Positions 16,766-26,767 are shown, counted from the first letter of the stretch. The stretch: DNA of 64,000 nucleotides from DATFVA01 sp963764235 (GCA_963764235.1 CAVXRO010000008.1:381582-445581), one strand, 5' to 3'. A program made the numbers and translations. The notes: generated by a model from the sequence alone, not told the origin.

Positions 16766-17107
16766 CTAGTTAGAAAAACTTTTTATAGCATCATCTACAT
16801 TCTCGTAGAACTCGAAAATCGTAATAAGCTTTGTAATAATAAGGAGGCTTTCAATTTTCTCGGTTACCCGTGCTAATTTAAGGTTTCCGCCCGCCTTTTT
16901 CATCGTCGTCAATCCGCCGATCATCATGCCAAGTCCGGAGCTGTTCATGAATTTTACATCAGAAAGGTCCACAACAATATTTTTCTTACCTTCATCGATC
17001 AGTTTATGGAGTAAATCATTAAATTGTTTAGTATCCTCACCGCCCATCACATTTCCCTTTAACTCTATGACGACGGCTTCGTACCTTTCATTTACTTTTG
17101 TTTTCAT
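16766..17107 (-). CDS. STAS-domain anti-sigma factor antagonist (SpoIIAA/RsbV-like)
   Basis: A single STAS domain of 113 residues that would bind an anti-sigma kinase when dephosphorylated. The phospho-acceptor loop is KFMNSSGLGMM, with the candidate serine near residue 57, after the strand NIVVDLSDV. The ATG at 17107 is preceded at six bases by AGGAG; an in-frame TTG two codons upstream is less likely. It is divergent from the ECF sigma factor across about 150 bases. A second STAS gene at 21681 sits with the kinase and phosphatases. Which kinase pairs with this copy is unknown. Confidence 0.92.
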   Translation of the reverse strand: MKTKVNERYEAVVIELKGNVMGGEDTKQFNDLLHKLIDEGKKNIVVDLSDVKFMNSSGLGMMIGGLTTMKKAGGNLKLARVTEKIESLLIITKLITIFEFYENVDDAIKSFSN

Positions 17108-17226
17108 TAACAACTCCTAAAATTTTTGCATTAAATTTAAGTTAATGGCGGTAACAAAGCAAGTTTAACGGAATAAGGCTAAAGATTATTTTTTGGTTAA
17201 TTAGTAAATTGTAATTAAAATTTTAC

Positions 17227-17254
17227 GGAACCTGTTACCTAATTTTACGTCTAA
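17227..17254 (+). promoter_or_regulatory. Predicted ECF-type promoter of the sigma factor gene
   Basis: GGAACC (17227-17232), 16 bases, then GTCTAA (17249-17254) matches the sigma-E/ECF consensus (GGAAC-N16/17-GTCTA). It lies directly before the ECF sigma gene, as expected for autoregulation. Transcription would begin near 17260, at or past the first ATG (17256). Confidence 0.6.
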
Positions 17255-17255
17255 A

Positions 17256-17852
17256 ATGATGGATACGAAAAATACGAAGGAAGATTTGCAGAAAGCTCAA
17301 ATATTAAGCCTGGATGATGATTTTGCCCTTGTAAAAAGGTTTATAGACGGCGATGAATCTGCATTCGCTGTACTCGTTCAGAGGCATAAGGAAAAAGTGA
17401 GAAACATAATCTATCTCACGATGAGCAGCTCAAATTCGGTTGATGACATTGCGCAGGATGTTTTTTTAACAGTTTACAGGAATCTGAACAATTTCAGATT
17501 CGAATCACAATTCACTACCTGGCTCTACCGGATAACAGTGAATAAGTGCAAAGATTACATGAGAAAGATAAAAATCAGAAATATTTTTACCCCTTTAAAG
17601 GAGGCCGAAGAAAAAACAGGAAACACAACAGCTCCTGAAAGCAGGGATATCTCCGCTATTGTCCAGAAAGCAATCGGGAAACTCCCGGAAAAATTACGGG
17701 TTCCGCTTCTTTTGAAGGATATCGAGGGTATGAGTTACCAGGAGATAGCAGAAACGGTTCAGTGTGAACTGGGAACTGTGAAATCAAGGATCTTCAGAGC
17801 AAGGGAAGGATTAAAGAATATTCTTAAGCCCTATGAAGAGGAGTTGATGTAA
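17256..17852 (+). CDS. ECF-family RNA polymerase sigma factor
   Basis: A 198-residue group IV sigma factor with two DNA-binding regions. Region 2 spans about residues 25-100 (FAVLVQRHKEKVRNI, DDIAQDVFLTVYRNL, FTTWLYRITVNKCKD). Region 4 spans about 130-190 (LPEKLRVPLLLKDIEGMSY, IAETVQCELGTVKSR). The anti-sigma-like gene follows with a one-base stop/start overlap, so translation is coupled. The promoter match upstream (17227-17254) would place the transcript start at the first ATG. Translation may therefore begin at TTG 17286, which has GAAGGAAG just before it and gives MQKAQILSLDDDF. The alternative is leaderless initiation at ATG 17256 or 17259. Confidence 0.93.
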   Translation: MMDTKNTKEDLQKAQILSLDDDFALVKRFIDGDESAFAVLVQRHKEKVRNIIYLTMSSSNSVDDIAQDVFLTVYRNLNNFRFESQFTTWLYRITVNKCKDYMRKIKIRNIFTPLKEAEEKTGNTTAPESRDISAIVQKAIGKLPEKLRVPLLLKDIEGMSYQEIAETVQCELGTVKSRIFRAREGLKNILKPYEEELM

Positions 17853-19417
17853 TGAAAAGCTCAAATAAAAAATATGAAATATTATCAGCCTATCTTGACG
17901 GTGAGTTATCGGATGTTGAGGTTAAGGAATTAGAAGATAAAATAAAGTTTTCTAAAGAACTCCGGGAAAAGCTGGAAGAATTGAAGCGGATAAAGAAGCT
18001 TACGGTTTCCTCTGTAAAAAGGCTCCCTGAAGCTCCTTATTTTGAAACCAGACTTGCAGTAAATCTCAACCATAAAGGGGTTGTCTGGGAAAAGTTCCGC
18101 AAATGGATCCCGGCATTCAGTTTTACAGCACTGGCAGTTGTGCTTATGATCTTCCTGAAATTTAATCCCGATGCAATTGATCGTCTGGTCGAGCAACAGA
18201 AAACAAACCTGGCCGGTTTTTACCAGGAAAACCTTAAGCCGCTTTTCTATGCATCCGACCTTTCGAACGAAGATGTATTCAACTTCGCTTTTACAAGACA
18301 GCTTCCACTCAACAAGTCGAATGGTCAGTATCTGAAACTTGGCTACGACCCTTCAGGCAAGGAATTTTTCGAAATAAAGACTTCAGAAGACAGCAGTAAT
18401 GCGAATAATCTCGAGAAATTTGCTGCTAAATTAAAGTTAAACAGCAGGCAGCGGCAGCAGGTTGATTCCATTCTTGATTCTTATGCTGAAGATCTTCAAT
18501 CACAGGTACTGGTAAATGATAAAAATACTGTTGCGATTAATCCCAATCTATGGAATTATAATAAAGCGATCGTTGCGGATATAATGTCATTTGCCAGGGA
18601 TGCGAACAGGGAGGAATTTAATAAGATTGTACCTGCGGGTTACTTTGCATACGATAATCCTGACGTTAGAACAATTGTGAACAAGATGAAGGCTTCCGGA
18701 GATAACAAATATATATTCTTCACCCCTGATACTATTTTTACACAGAACTATGAATTCGACGCAAAAAAATTCAAAGACGAGATGGCAAAGTCCAGAGAAG
18801 AAATGAAACAGGGAATGGAGGAGGCTAAGAGATCTTTGCAAAATATGAAGATAAACCTGAAACTCGACAGCAGCCTTACCCGGTTAAAGAGTGACCCGGC
18901 CTGGGGAAAGAACTTTAAAGTATACATCGATTCAAATATCTGCCGCGTCCATTTATCAAAACTAGATATTCCCGATATCCAGCTGCCGGATTTTGACAGC
19001 CTCTCTGCACAGGTTGAGGAAGCGATGAAAAATATCCCTCCTATAATTATTGATTTTCCAGGCGAAAAGGGTGTTAAAAGTTATTCTTTCAAATATGAAT
19101 ATGGCGACTCTTCAGCCAGTCCGGTAAGGGTTCAGATTCCCAATGTTGATTCCATCTTAAAAAGCGTTGGAATTTTCCAGGGGGATTCTGTTATGTTCAA
19201 TGGGAAAGGGCATAATTTCTTTCCTGACTCCCTGGCATCTATGTTCAGGATGTATGATGATTCACTGATGTATTTTAACAAAGGCGAATTTAAGAAGGAG
19301 ATGAAACAGCTTCAGAAAGAAATGGAAAGGATGAGAGAGGAAATGAAACGTCTGAGAATTGAGATACATCAGGATACGATCAGGAAAGAAGAATCGGGAT
19401 CCGGGGTCGAAATCTAA
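17852..19417 (+). CDS. Putative membrane anti-sigma factor with large periplasmic domain
   Basis: A 521-residue protein coupled to the ECF sigma gene (TAATG overlap). The N-terminal 60 residues (ILSAYLDGELSDVEVKELE) resemble the anti-sigma helical domain but lack the zinc-binding HxxxCxxC, so redox sensing through zinc is unlikely. One membrane segment lies near residues 88-106 (IPAFSFTALAVVLMIFLKF). The remaining 400 residues are extracytoplasmic. They contain an LTXXQ/Spy-like helical stretch (LKLNSRQRQQVDSILDSY) and a K/E/M-rich coiled coil in the last 40 residues. The layout suggests an envelope-stress sensor that releases the sigma factor. Function is inferred from context and layout. 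Confidence 0.75.
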   Translation: MKSSNKKYEILSAYLDGELSDVEVKELEDKIKFSKELREKLEELKRIKKLTVSSVKRLPEAPYFETRLAVNLNHKGVVWEKFRKWIPAFSFTALAVVLMIFLKFNPDAIDRLVEQQKTNLAGFYQENLKPLFYASDLSNEDVFNFAFTRQLPLNKSNGQYLKLGYDPSGKEFFEIKTSEDSSNANNLEKFAAKLKLNSRQRQQVDSILDSYAEDLQSQVLVNDKNTVAINPNLWNYNKAIVADIMSFARDANREEFNKIVPAGYFAYDNPDVRTIVNKMKASGDNKYIFFTPDTIFTQNYEFDAKKFKDEMAKSREEMKQGMEEAKRSLQNMKINLKLDSSLTRLKSDPAWGKNFKVYIDSNICRVHLSKLDIPDIQLPDFDSLSAQVEEAMKNIPPIIIDFPGEKGVKSYSFKYEYGDSSASPVRVQIPNVDSILKSVGIFQGDSVMFNGKGHNFFPDSLASMFRMYDDSLMYFNKGEFKKEMKQLQKEMERMREEMKRLRIEIHQDTIRKEESGSGVEI

Positions 19418-19621
19418 TAAATAAAGCCGTTTTTATGGTCTCAGGGGTGTAATTTTATCTGGTAAAAGCCTTATCTATCATACATATCACCCGTTCATAA
19501 TTCTTTTCTTTACAAAATGAACTTATTCCTTTAATTTGATCATAAATGAAGGTTGAAATGCGTCTTTGAATGGACAAATTATAGTAGTATTTTACGCTGA
19601 AAAATTAACTTAAAAAAGAAT

Positions 19622-21723
19622 ATGAATACCTTGTTTCTCACACATAACCTGAAATTCCGGCTGTTTATGGGGTTTGCAGCGATCTTATTCTTTTTTAAAC
19701 TATTTGTTCCTGCGGGTGATTCAACAGGCTACACCGTTGTCAATGAAATCCTCGTGGCACTAACCGTTATCTCCCTTATTGTGTACCTGATTGAACTTAT
19801 GGGTTACAAAAAAATCAACCCGATCTCGATGGTGATGAATGTCGGTATATTGAATGCTATTATATTTTTTATGATAAGTTTTTCAGGTTCAATACTTAAT
19901 CTTTTTTTGATAACCTCCAGGAACAATCGAGCCTGATATTCAGAATAATCAGCTTCTTTTACGTATTCCTTATTCTCAGTTTTCTTGCTTATATATTTCT
20001 AACGTTCAGAGAATTGTTTTTTCTGAAGCAAAGTAGGAACCTGAATACTTATTTCAACACGATGGTTGTTTTTTTTATTCTGGCCTCACTTTCATCGGCT
20101 TTCGATAAAGTACCTGACCTTTCATTCATAAAAAACACTTTCTTTATTATTTCAATTTTACTGATAGCAATTAATTCCGTGAGAATTTCATGGATTGCCT
20201 TTCTTCAGAAAAAAGAAAAAGTTTACCTGCTGATTATATCAGTGGTTATAGCTGTACTCTTCATTGTGAACCTTGTTAACAGCAGCGGTGAGAACATCCA
20301 TTTTCATATGCTGGCTTCTTTTTCGCCTTCGCTCGCCCAGTTCCTCAATATCCTGATGATATATGGCGCAATTTATTTCAGTGTATTGTTTTTTACTACT
20401 TTATTTCATATACCCACAGCCGAGGCGTATGACAGGAAAGCGCAGGAGGTTTCATCCCTCCAGTATTTCAGTAAACTTATAACAGAAGTTCTGGATTTTG
20501 ATGATCTTGCGGGGACAGTTACTGATATAGCTGCAAAGGTCTGTAATGCCGATGCTGCATGGATATTATGGAATGAGGAAAAAGAGTTTACAACTATTGC
20601 TCACAAGCACGTCGGCTACCTCGATGCACGGGAACTCTCAAACTATATTTATAAAAAAATAAAGAACAGGTCGCTGAACGGGGCGGAAATCTTTTCGCTT
20701 GATAAGTTCGAAAGACTATCACAGACCGGTGACAGGTATCTGAGTGCAGCGGTTTCACCGTTGAAGATCCATAATGAAGTGAAAGGATATCTCGTAGTCG
20801 CAAGGAAAGACAGCTCCATTTTTAATGACGAAGATATTAATGCGATTAATACATTCTCCGATTACGCCACGGTCGCGATAGATAACTCAAGACTTTTAGA
20901 GGAATCGATTGAAAAAGAAAGGCTTGAAAAAGAGCTCGATGTTGCCCGCGAAGTACAGCGTAAAATTCTCCCGTCAAAGCATCCTGATTATAAAGGGCTT
21001 GAAATATCCAGCGTCTTTATTCCGGCTTTCGAAGTTGGGGGAGATTACTATGACTTCTTCGAGATCAGTGAGGATAAGCTTGGATTTGTAATCGCTGACG
21101 TTTCGGGAAAAGGTATTTCGGCGGCATTTATTATGGCTGAGGTTAAAGGAATTTTTGAATCGCTTTCAAGAACAATCACCAAACCAAAAGATATTTTAAT
21201 AAGCGCTAATAAGATCCTTAAACGCACGCTCGACAGAAGTAGTTTTGTTAGCGCAGCTTACGGTATAATCGATAGGAAAAAGGAGACACTGACTATTTCA
21301 AGGGCAGGTCATTGTCCCATAATACTGGTCCGTAACGGAATTGCTGAAACCGTTCGTCCTTCAGGTATTGGTCTGGGTTTAAATTTTACCGAGCATTTTG
21401 ATAATTCGCTGGAGGAGACGAAGATCACCCTGAGTGACGGCGATCTGATCGTGCTTTATACAGATGGTATTACCGAAGCAAAAAATACAAATTTTGAAGA
21501 TTTCGGGTTGAACAAATTTGAAGAAATATTAATAGAAAATTCAAAAGCAGCTCCTGATGAAATAGCTAATAAAGTCATCAGGGAAGTCACAGTTTTTTCA
21601 CAGAGTCATTCACAATATGATGATATAACTCTGGTGATTTTTAAGTGGAATTCGAAAATTAAATCAGACGGAGAAACAGAATGGCAGAATTCAGCACTTC
21701 CATTAAAGATAAAGGAAATGTAA
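19622..21723 (+). CDS. Membrane SpoIIE/PP2C phosphatase with GAF domain; frame broken at a T7 run
   Basis: A probable 700-residue phosphatase that would dephosphorylate a STAS antagonist. Reading from ATG 19622 the frame ends at 19936. The next frame, open from before that point, continues as DNLQEQSSLIFRI into a protein otherwise starting at 20014. One extra T in the run at 19902-19908 joins them smoothly (ILNLFFDNLQEQ). Residues 1-265 hold about seven or eight membrane segments. A GAF domain (about 280-425) and a short coiled linker follow. The PP2C domain has VGGDYYDFFE near 472, DVSGKG near 492, YTDGITEA and YDDITLVIF. The 3' end overlaps the STAS gene by 43 bases. Slippage by the ribosome is possible, but a homopolymer error is more likely. 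Confidence 0.82.
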
Positions 21724-22052
21724 GCATAATATATCTCAACGGATACCTGGATGCACATACAGCTCCTCAGCTTGAAAATAATTTTTCAGAGCTGATTGAC
21801 AAAAATAAGTACAATATAGTGGTCAACTTTGAGGATCTGAATTATATAAGTAGTGCTGGATTGGGTGTTTTCATGGCCTATATTGAAAAGATCCGTGAAA
21901 ATGAGGGAGATATAAAACTATCGGCAATGAGCGATAAAGTATATAATATATTCGATCTCCTCGGTTTCCCTTTACTTTACGAGATATTCAAATCGGAAGA
22001 TGAAGCCATAAATAAATTCAAAGAGACCGGCAACGTTGAAGACAAAAAATAA
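21681..22052 (+). CDS. STAS-domain anti-sigma factor antagonist
   Basis: A 123-residue STAS protein in the middle of the partner-switching block. The strand NIVVNFEDLNYI precedes the phosphorylation loop SSAGLGVFMAY, where the first or second serine would be the target of the adjacent RsbW-like kinase. GYLDAHTAPQLE is the usual N-terminal strand-helix. It begins inside the end of the upstream phosphatase gene (43-base overlap), and its last 17 bases overlap the kinase gene. Translation of all three is therefore coupled. This gives a phosphatase - antagonist - kinase order. Confidence 0.93.
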   Translation: MAEFSTSIKDKGNVSIIYLNGYLDAHTAPQLENNFSELIDKNKYNIVVNFEDLNYISSAGLGVFMAYIEKIRENEGDIKLSAMSDKVYNIFDLLGFPLLYEIFKSEDEAINKFKETGNVEDKK

Positions 22053-22485
22053 AATAGATAAAGAACTTAAGATTTTCAGCAGGACGGAAAATCTTTCAGT
22101 TATCCGTGAATTTATACAATCTGCTGCAGAACAGGTTGGGATAAAACCGGGCGTAACTGAGGATGTAATGCTTGCCGTGGATGAGGCCTGCACCAATATC
22201 ATTAAACATGCTTATAAGTCTCACCCTGACGGTGAAATACTCGTTAAGCTGAAGTATTATGATGCTAAGCTTACGATCATTATCGTTGACTATGGAAAAT
22301 CATTTCATCCGGAAAATGTTCCTGATCCTGATTTACAGAAGTACTACAGGCAGCACAGGGTTGGAGGTCTCGGAATGTACCTGATGAAAACCCTGATGGA
22401 TGAGGTGAGATACAATTCCATTCCCGGTAAATATAACGAAGTTTGTCTCACAAAGTATTTAAATGATACCCCTCACAATGGATGA
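22036..22485 (+). CDS. RsbW/SpoIIAB-like serine kinase (anti-sigma HATPase_c)
   Basis: A 149-residue GHKL-fold kinase that would phosphorylate the STAS protein and sequester a sigma factor or another output. The N-box is AVDEACTNIIKHAY. G1 is IVDYGKSFHPENVPDPDL. G2 is GGLGMYLMKTLMDEV, and the protein ends in CLTKYL. The start is TTG at 22036, inside the 3' end of the STAS gene. Its own 3' end overlaps the next phosphatase by 23 bases. The only sigma factor in the window is the ECF gene 4.2 kb upstream, which has its own coupled anti-sigma, so the client of this kinase is not evident. Confidence 0.92.
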   Translation: MKTKNKIDKELKIFSRTENLSVIREFIQSAAEQVGIKPGVTEDVMLAVDEACTNIIKHAYKSHPDGEILVKLKYYDAKLTIIIVDYGKSFHPENVPDPDLQKYYRQHRVGGLGMYLMKTLMDEVRYNSIPGKYNEVCLTKYLNDTPHNG

Positions 22486-24157
22486 TACAGAAAATATCAA
22501 ATTAAGAAGAAACCTTACAGCCCTGGTCGAATTCAGCCGCATTATAAATTCCAGCACAGATCTTGATTTCATCATAAACAACATCCTCCTTACCTGTATG
22601 GGAAAATTCCTTGCAACAAAAGGATTATTCGCCCTTAATGAAAATGGTAAGTTGAATGTCCATTCTACCAAAGGCATTCCAAAGGAGACGCTGGAAAGTA
22701 TTTCTGCTTACGGGAAAATTGAGAAGTTTTTTGAGGATGAAGAATACAGGTCGTATCCGGGACTCGGGGATCTGTGTGTCAAGGAAAAAGTAATCTCTTC
22801 AGATAAAACACTTGGTATCATTTGTCTTGGTGAGAAACTGAATAAAGCGATGTATTCAGAGGATGACCGTGAATTCCTCAGAACAATTTTAAATATCTCC
22901 TCTACCGCAATCCAGAATTCGATAGTCATAAATGAGCTTAAAAGAGTCAACCGCATACTTGACTCAAGGCTGCACAGATTGAACTCCCTCTTTGAATTAA
23001 GCAAGGAGTTTGCGCTGTTCTCTGACTCATCGCGAGTAGCCAGACTCCTTGTTTACTCGGTTATCGGCCAGTTGTTTGTCTCAAAGTTTGCGGTAATTAC
23101 TTTCGAAAATACAGGTGCTGAAATTCTTGAATCAAAAATGGATAATGAAAAGCTCCTGGAAGTCATTTCCAGGAATAAACTTCGTCAGCTCGAATCCGCT
23201 ATAACCGGTGATGGAATTTCGAAAAAATATTCTGATCTTGAAAATCTCGGGGTAAAACTTGTGGTACCAATGCAGATTCAGGGAGAGACTAAAGGTCTGA
23301 TCTTTCTTGGAAGGAGGATCAATAATCAGGGTTATTCGGAAGCTGATATTGAATATGTTTATTCTGTCGGCAGCCTCGCAATTATTTCGCTGGAGAATAA
23401 AAGGCTGTTCATTGAAGAGCTTGAAAAGAAGAAACTTGAAGATGAACTGGATATCGCACAGGATATTCAAAAAAATCTGCTTCCCCATTCTATCCCGGAG
23501 TTTAATAATTTTGAAATCTCTGCAATTAACATCTCCTCACGGCAGGTCGGCGGAGATTATTACGACCTGATCAGGCTGAATGAAAATAATGTCTGTATCG
23601 CCATAGCTGACGTCTCAGGCAAAGGAGTCCCTGCAGCCCTGCTTATGGCTAACCTGCAGGCATTCTTAAAGACCATTGTCAGGCACGGGATGGCGCTGGA
23701 TGAGGCTACCGGACTAATAAATGATCTTGTTAGTGAAAATACTTCAGACGGCAAATTCATTACATTCTTCTGGGGTGTGCTTGATGATGCCTGTAAAAAA
23801 TTTACTTATGTAAATGCGGGTCACAACCCTCCGCTGCTGGTAAGAAAAGGCAGAATTATCAAACTCACTTTAGGAGGGATAATTCTCGGTGTCATGAAAA
23901 CAGTTATTCCCTACGAATACCAGGAAATTGTTCTTGAGAAGGATGATGTAATAATTATGTTTACAGATGGTGTTTCTGAAGCGATGAATAAAGAGGGAGA
24001 GGAGTTTTCTGATGAAAGTCTTGAAGAAATTGCCAGAAAAACTTCCCATCTATCTTCGCCGGATATACTTCAGGAAATCAGGCAGGAAGTATTTAGTTTT
24101 ACTTCCGGTGCTGTTCAGTCAGATGATATAACTCTGATGGTGATTAAAGCGAAATAA
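22463..24157 (+). CDS. Cytoplasmic SpoIIE/PP2C phosphatase with two GAF-like domains
   Basis: A soluble phosphatase of 564 residues. GAF-like sensor domains are at about residues 12-155 (FSRIINSSTDLDFIINNIL) and 175-315 (LFELSKEFALFSDSS, GLIFLGRR). A coiled linker (KKKLEDELDIAQDIQKNLLP) leads into PP2C. There VGGDYYDLIRL, ADVSGKGVPAALL, FTDGVSEAM and SDDITLMVIK give the metal-binding aspartates. Starts at 22463 or ATG 22478 are both possible; neither has a clear SD because both lie in the kinase gene's end. Cytoplasmic GAF domains suggest control by a small ligand, unlike its membrane-bound neighbours. Confidence 0.92.
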   Translation: MIPLTMDDTENIKLRRNLTALVEFSRIINSSTDLDFIINNILLTCMGKFLATKGLFALNENGKLNVHSTKGIPKETLESISAYGKIEKFFEDEEYRSYPGLGDLCVKEKVISSDKTLGIICLGEKLNKAMYSEDDREFLRTILNISSTAIQNSIVINELKRVNRILDSRLHRLNSLFELSKEFALFSDSSRVARLLVYSVIGQLFVSKFAVITFENTGAEILESKMDNEKLLEVISRNKLRQLESAITGDGISKKYSDLENLGVKLVVPMQIQGETKGLIFLGRRINNQGYSEADIEYVYSVGSLAIISLENKRLFIEELEKKKLEDELDIAQDIQKNLLPHSIPEFNNFEISAINISSRQVGGDYYDLIRLNENNVCIAIADVSGKGVPAALLMANLQAFLKTIVRHGMALDEATGLINDLVSENTSDGKFITFFWGVLDDACKKFTYVNAGHNPPLLVRKGRIIKLTLGGIILGVMKTVIPYEYQEIVLEKDDVIIMFTDGVSEAMNKEGEEFSDESLEEIARKTSHLSSPDILQEIRQEVFSFTSGAVQSDDITLMVIKAK

Positions 24158-24217
24158 TTGATTATTTTTTGATAAATATTTCCCTCTGTTTATTAATAAA
24201 AAAGATATAATAAATCT

Positions 24218-26767
24218 GTGGATCCTGTAAAAAAATATTTAATCAGATTCAGATCGAAGATAATTATTATCCTGAGTCTCTTCCTCATTCTTCTGGCTCT
24301 TGGAAATATTTTTATTATCTCCTCTATTAATCCTGTATCTAATGATGAATGTCTCTGGTATCCGGTTAAGAAAGGGGATTCTCTGGTCGTTCGGTTTGAA
24401 AACGTCAAAGTGGACGGTGTTACATGGAAGGCTGGTATACGCGACGGCGATTATCTTATTTCAATCAATGGAAAAAGCATTAATGAACCGATGCAGGCCC
24501 AGGTTATACTTAATAAGGTTAAGGGCGGGGACTACGCCAGGTATACCGTCAAAAAGGCAAATGGCAGGCTTTTTAATACAAGGGTTTATATAAAAAAGCT
24601 GATAAATTTTTCCCTGCTTGGTATCGGTCTTCTTGCATTTTTCTGGCAGGTTATAGCCTTTATCGTGCTGATGGCTAAACCCGACGGAAGGGTGCAGAGG
24701 GTATTTTACGCTGTCGGGGCTACTTTAATCCTGTTGATGCTGTTCAATTATCTGACGCTTCCGGTTGTAATGGGAATACTCCCGCTTGTGGTGGTGATTG
24801 ATTTTCTGAACGCCGGTGGGATGATATACGGACCGTTTCTTATCCTTCATTTTTTCTGGATATTTCCTAAAGAATACAATTTTGCGAAAAAGAAAGCTGT
24901 TAATTATACTCTTTATCTTCTGCCTGCGGTTATTCTGATAGGAGTGATCATATACCGTTTTTTATTCGTCTATGATATGCCGGGCAGGACTGTGTATTAC
25001 GAAAAGTTTTATAATATTATCAATATAGTACTCGGTGTAGCTTTCCTTACAGGTTTTATTTCACTCCTTGTTAATTATTTCCGGTTAAAAACTGCAGCAG
25101 AAAGAAAACCTCTATCGATTATTCTTGTTGCATATTTTCTGGCAATACTTGTTATAGTATACACCAGGTTCATTGCACCGGCGATTTCCGACACAATATA
25201 TAATTCGCCTGAATTTTACATGCCGATAATCATTCTCTTTATTCTTCCTGTAGCATTCGGCTATTCTATTTTCAAATACCAGCTGATGGATGTTAGTGTA
25301 GTCGTCAAGAACACAATAATTTACGGAGCGGCCACGATAAGTATTGCCGCCGTTTATTTTCTGGTGATATACGTGATCGGCCAGGTAATAAGCACTGCTA
25401 TCGGTACAGAGTATAAAGGTGTAATTGCGGGAATAATTTTTATAGTATTTGCCCTTATCTTTCAATCGACGAAAGATAAATTCCAGGATTTTCTTACTGA
25501 AAAGTTTTATCCAGAACAATTTGCCTACCAGAGGATACTGGTAAGTTTCAGCAATGACATCACTACTGTTGTAGGCCTGGAAAATATCCTGGATACTATG
25601 ACCGCAACTTTCGTGGAGTCATTAAGAATAAATACTTTCGGAATTATGCTTTCTGATAATAAAAAAGGGGAATTTACTCTCGCCCGAAGCGTGGGAATTG
25701 AAACTAAATATTTGAAGATTCCGGCTATAAATGTTGAAAAAGTAATCTCAGAAAAAAATTCGACTACAAAATCTCCTGTTATTGAGGAAGAAGACCTCCA
25801 GAGAGCTTTTCCTGTGGGATATAAGATGCTCATAGAGGCAGGTATTTATACTATTATCCCCATGATCATTAAACATAAGCTTGTAGGGTTAATGCTGATT
25901 GGATTAAAACACTCCGGGGCGAAGTTTGCAGGCAGGGATCTTGAACTGCTCTATGCAGTTGCCAACCAGTCTGCTATAGCAGTAGAAAATGCGAGGCTGT
26001 ATAAATCTGAAGCAGAAAAAATTAAGATTGAAAGGGACCTGGACCTAGCCAGGAAAATCCAGCAAAGTCTTCTCCCTAAACAAATCCCTGACATAAAAGG
26101 CCTTGATATTTCAGGCGAAATGATCCCCGCGCAGCAGGTAGGGGGTGACTATTTTGATCTCATTCCTGTAGGGAACGATCAGTTATTTGTTGTTGTAGGA
26201 GATGTTTCGGGTAAAGGATTATCGGCTTCACTTTATATGACCAGACTGCAGACAATGATCGAGTCTGCCTGTAGGCCCGGCAGAGAACCCAGAGATATCC
26301 TTATAGAAATAAACAAAAGAATTTATGAATCTATGGAACGAAACTGGTTTGTTACCATGACTCTTGCACTTTTTGATATGCAGAAAAACAAGGTAAAATT
26401 CTGCAGGGCAGGACATATGCCTGTATTCGCGGCAAAAAACGGTACAATAAACAGATATAGAACCATAGGACTCGGGATAGGTCTAGAGAGGGGAATAATT
26501 TTTGAAAAAACATTATGTGAAGAGGAGGTTCAGCTTAATCCCGATCAGATATTTGCATTTTTCTCTGATGGTGTGACAGAAGCAATGAACGAACAGATGG
26601 ATCTCTTCGGTGAGGATAACCTGATTGATCTGCTCCTTAATAAATCGGAATATAAAAGTCGCGATATTTTACAAGATGTCTGGAAAAGTATAAAGGATTA
26701 CAGGGGATCAGCAGAAGTGAATGATGATATGACAATGGTTTTGGTGAAGGTAAAATCCTTATCTTGA
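24218..26767 (+). CDS. PDZ - multi-membrane-segment - GAF - SpoIIE/PP2C phosphatase
   Basis: An 849-residue phosphatase with an unusual sensor. After a first membrane segment (about residues 12-33), a PDZ-like domain (about 50-125: VKVDGVTWKAGIRDGDYLIS) would lie outside the membrane. Roughly eight to ten further membrane segments reach about residue 395. A GAF domain follows (about 440-590: YAVANQSAIAVENARLY). The PP2C domain has VGGDYFDLIP, VVGDVSGKGLSASLY, FFSDGVTEAM and NDDMTMVLVK. The start is GTG at 24218. It is the third phosphatase in the block, 60 bases after the second. A PDZ domain could report misfolded or exported protein ends, which is inference. Confidence 0.9.
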   Translation: MDPVKKYLIRFRSKIIIILSLFLILLALGNIFIISSINPVSNDECLWYPVKKGDSLVVRFENVKVDGVTWKAGIRDGDYLISINGKSINEPMQAQVILNKVKGGDYARYTVKKANGRLFNTRVYIKKLINFSLLGIGLLAFFWQVIAFIVLMAKPDGRVQRVFYAVGATLILLMLFNYLTLPVVMGILPLVVVIDFLNAGGMIYGPFLILHFFWIFPKEYNFAKKKAVNYTLYLLPAVILIGVIIYRFLFVYDMPGRTVYYEKFYNIINIVLGVAFLTGFISLLVNYFRLKTAAERKPLSIILVAYFLAILVIVYTRFIAPAISDTIYNSPEFYMPIIILFILPVAFGYSIFKYQLMDVSVVVKNTIIYGAATISIAAVYFLVIYVIGQVISTAIGTEYKGVIAGIIFIVFALIFQSTKDKFQDFLTEKFYPEQFAYQRILVSFSNDITTVVGLENILDTMTATFVESLRINTFGIMLSDNKKGEFTLARSVGIETKYLKIPAINVEKVISEKNSTTKSPVIEEEDLQRAFPVGYKMLIEAGIYTIIPMIIKHKLVGLMLIGLKHSGAKFAGRDLELLYAVANQSAIAVENARLYKSEAEKIKIERDLDLARKIQQSLLPKQIPDIKGLDISGEMIPAQQVGGDYFDLIPVGNDQLFVVVGDVSGKGLSASLYMTRLQTMIESACRPGREPRDILIEINKRIYESMERNWFVTMTLALFDMQKNKVKFCRAGHMPVFAAKNGTINRYRTIGLGIGLERGIIFEKTLCEEEVQLNPDQIFAFFSDGVTEAMNEQMDLFGEDNLIDLLLNKSEYKSRDILQDVWKSIKDYRGSAEVNDDMTMVLVKVKSLS

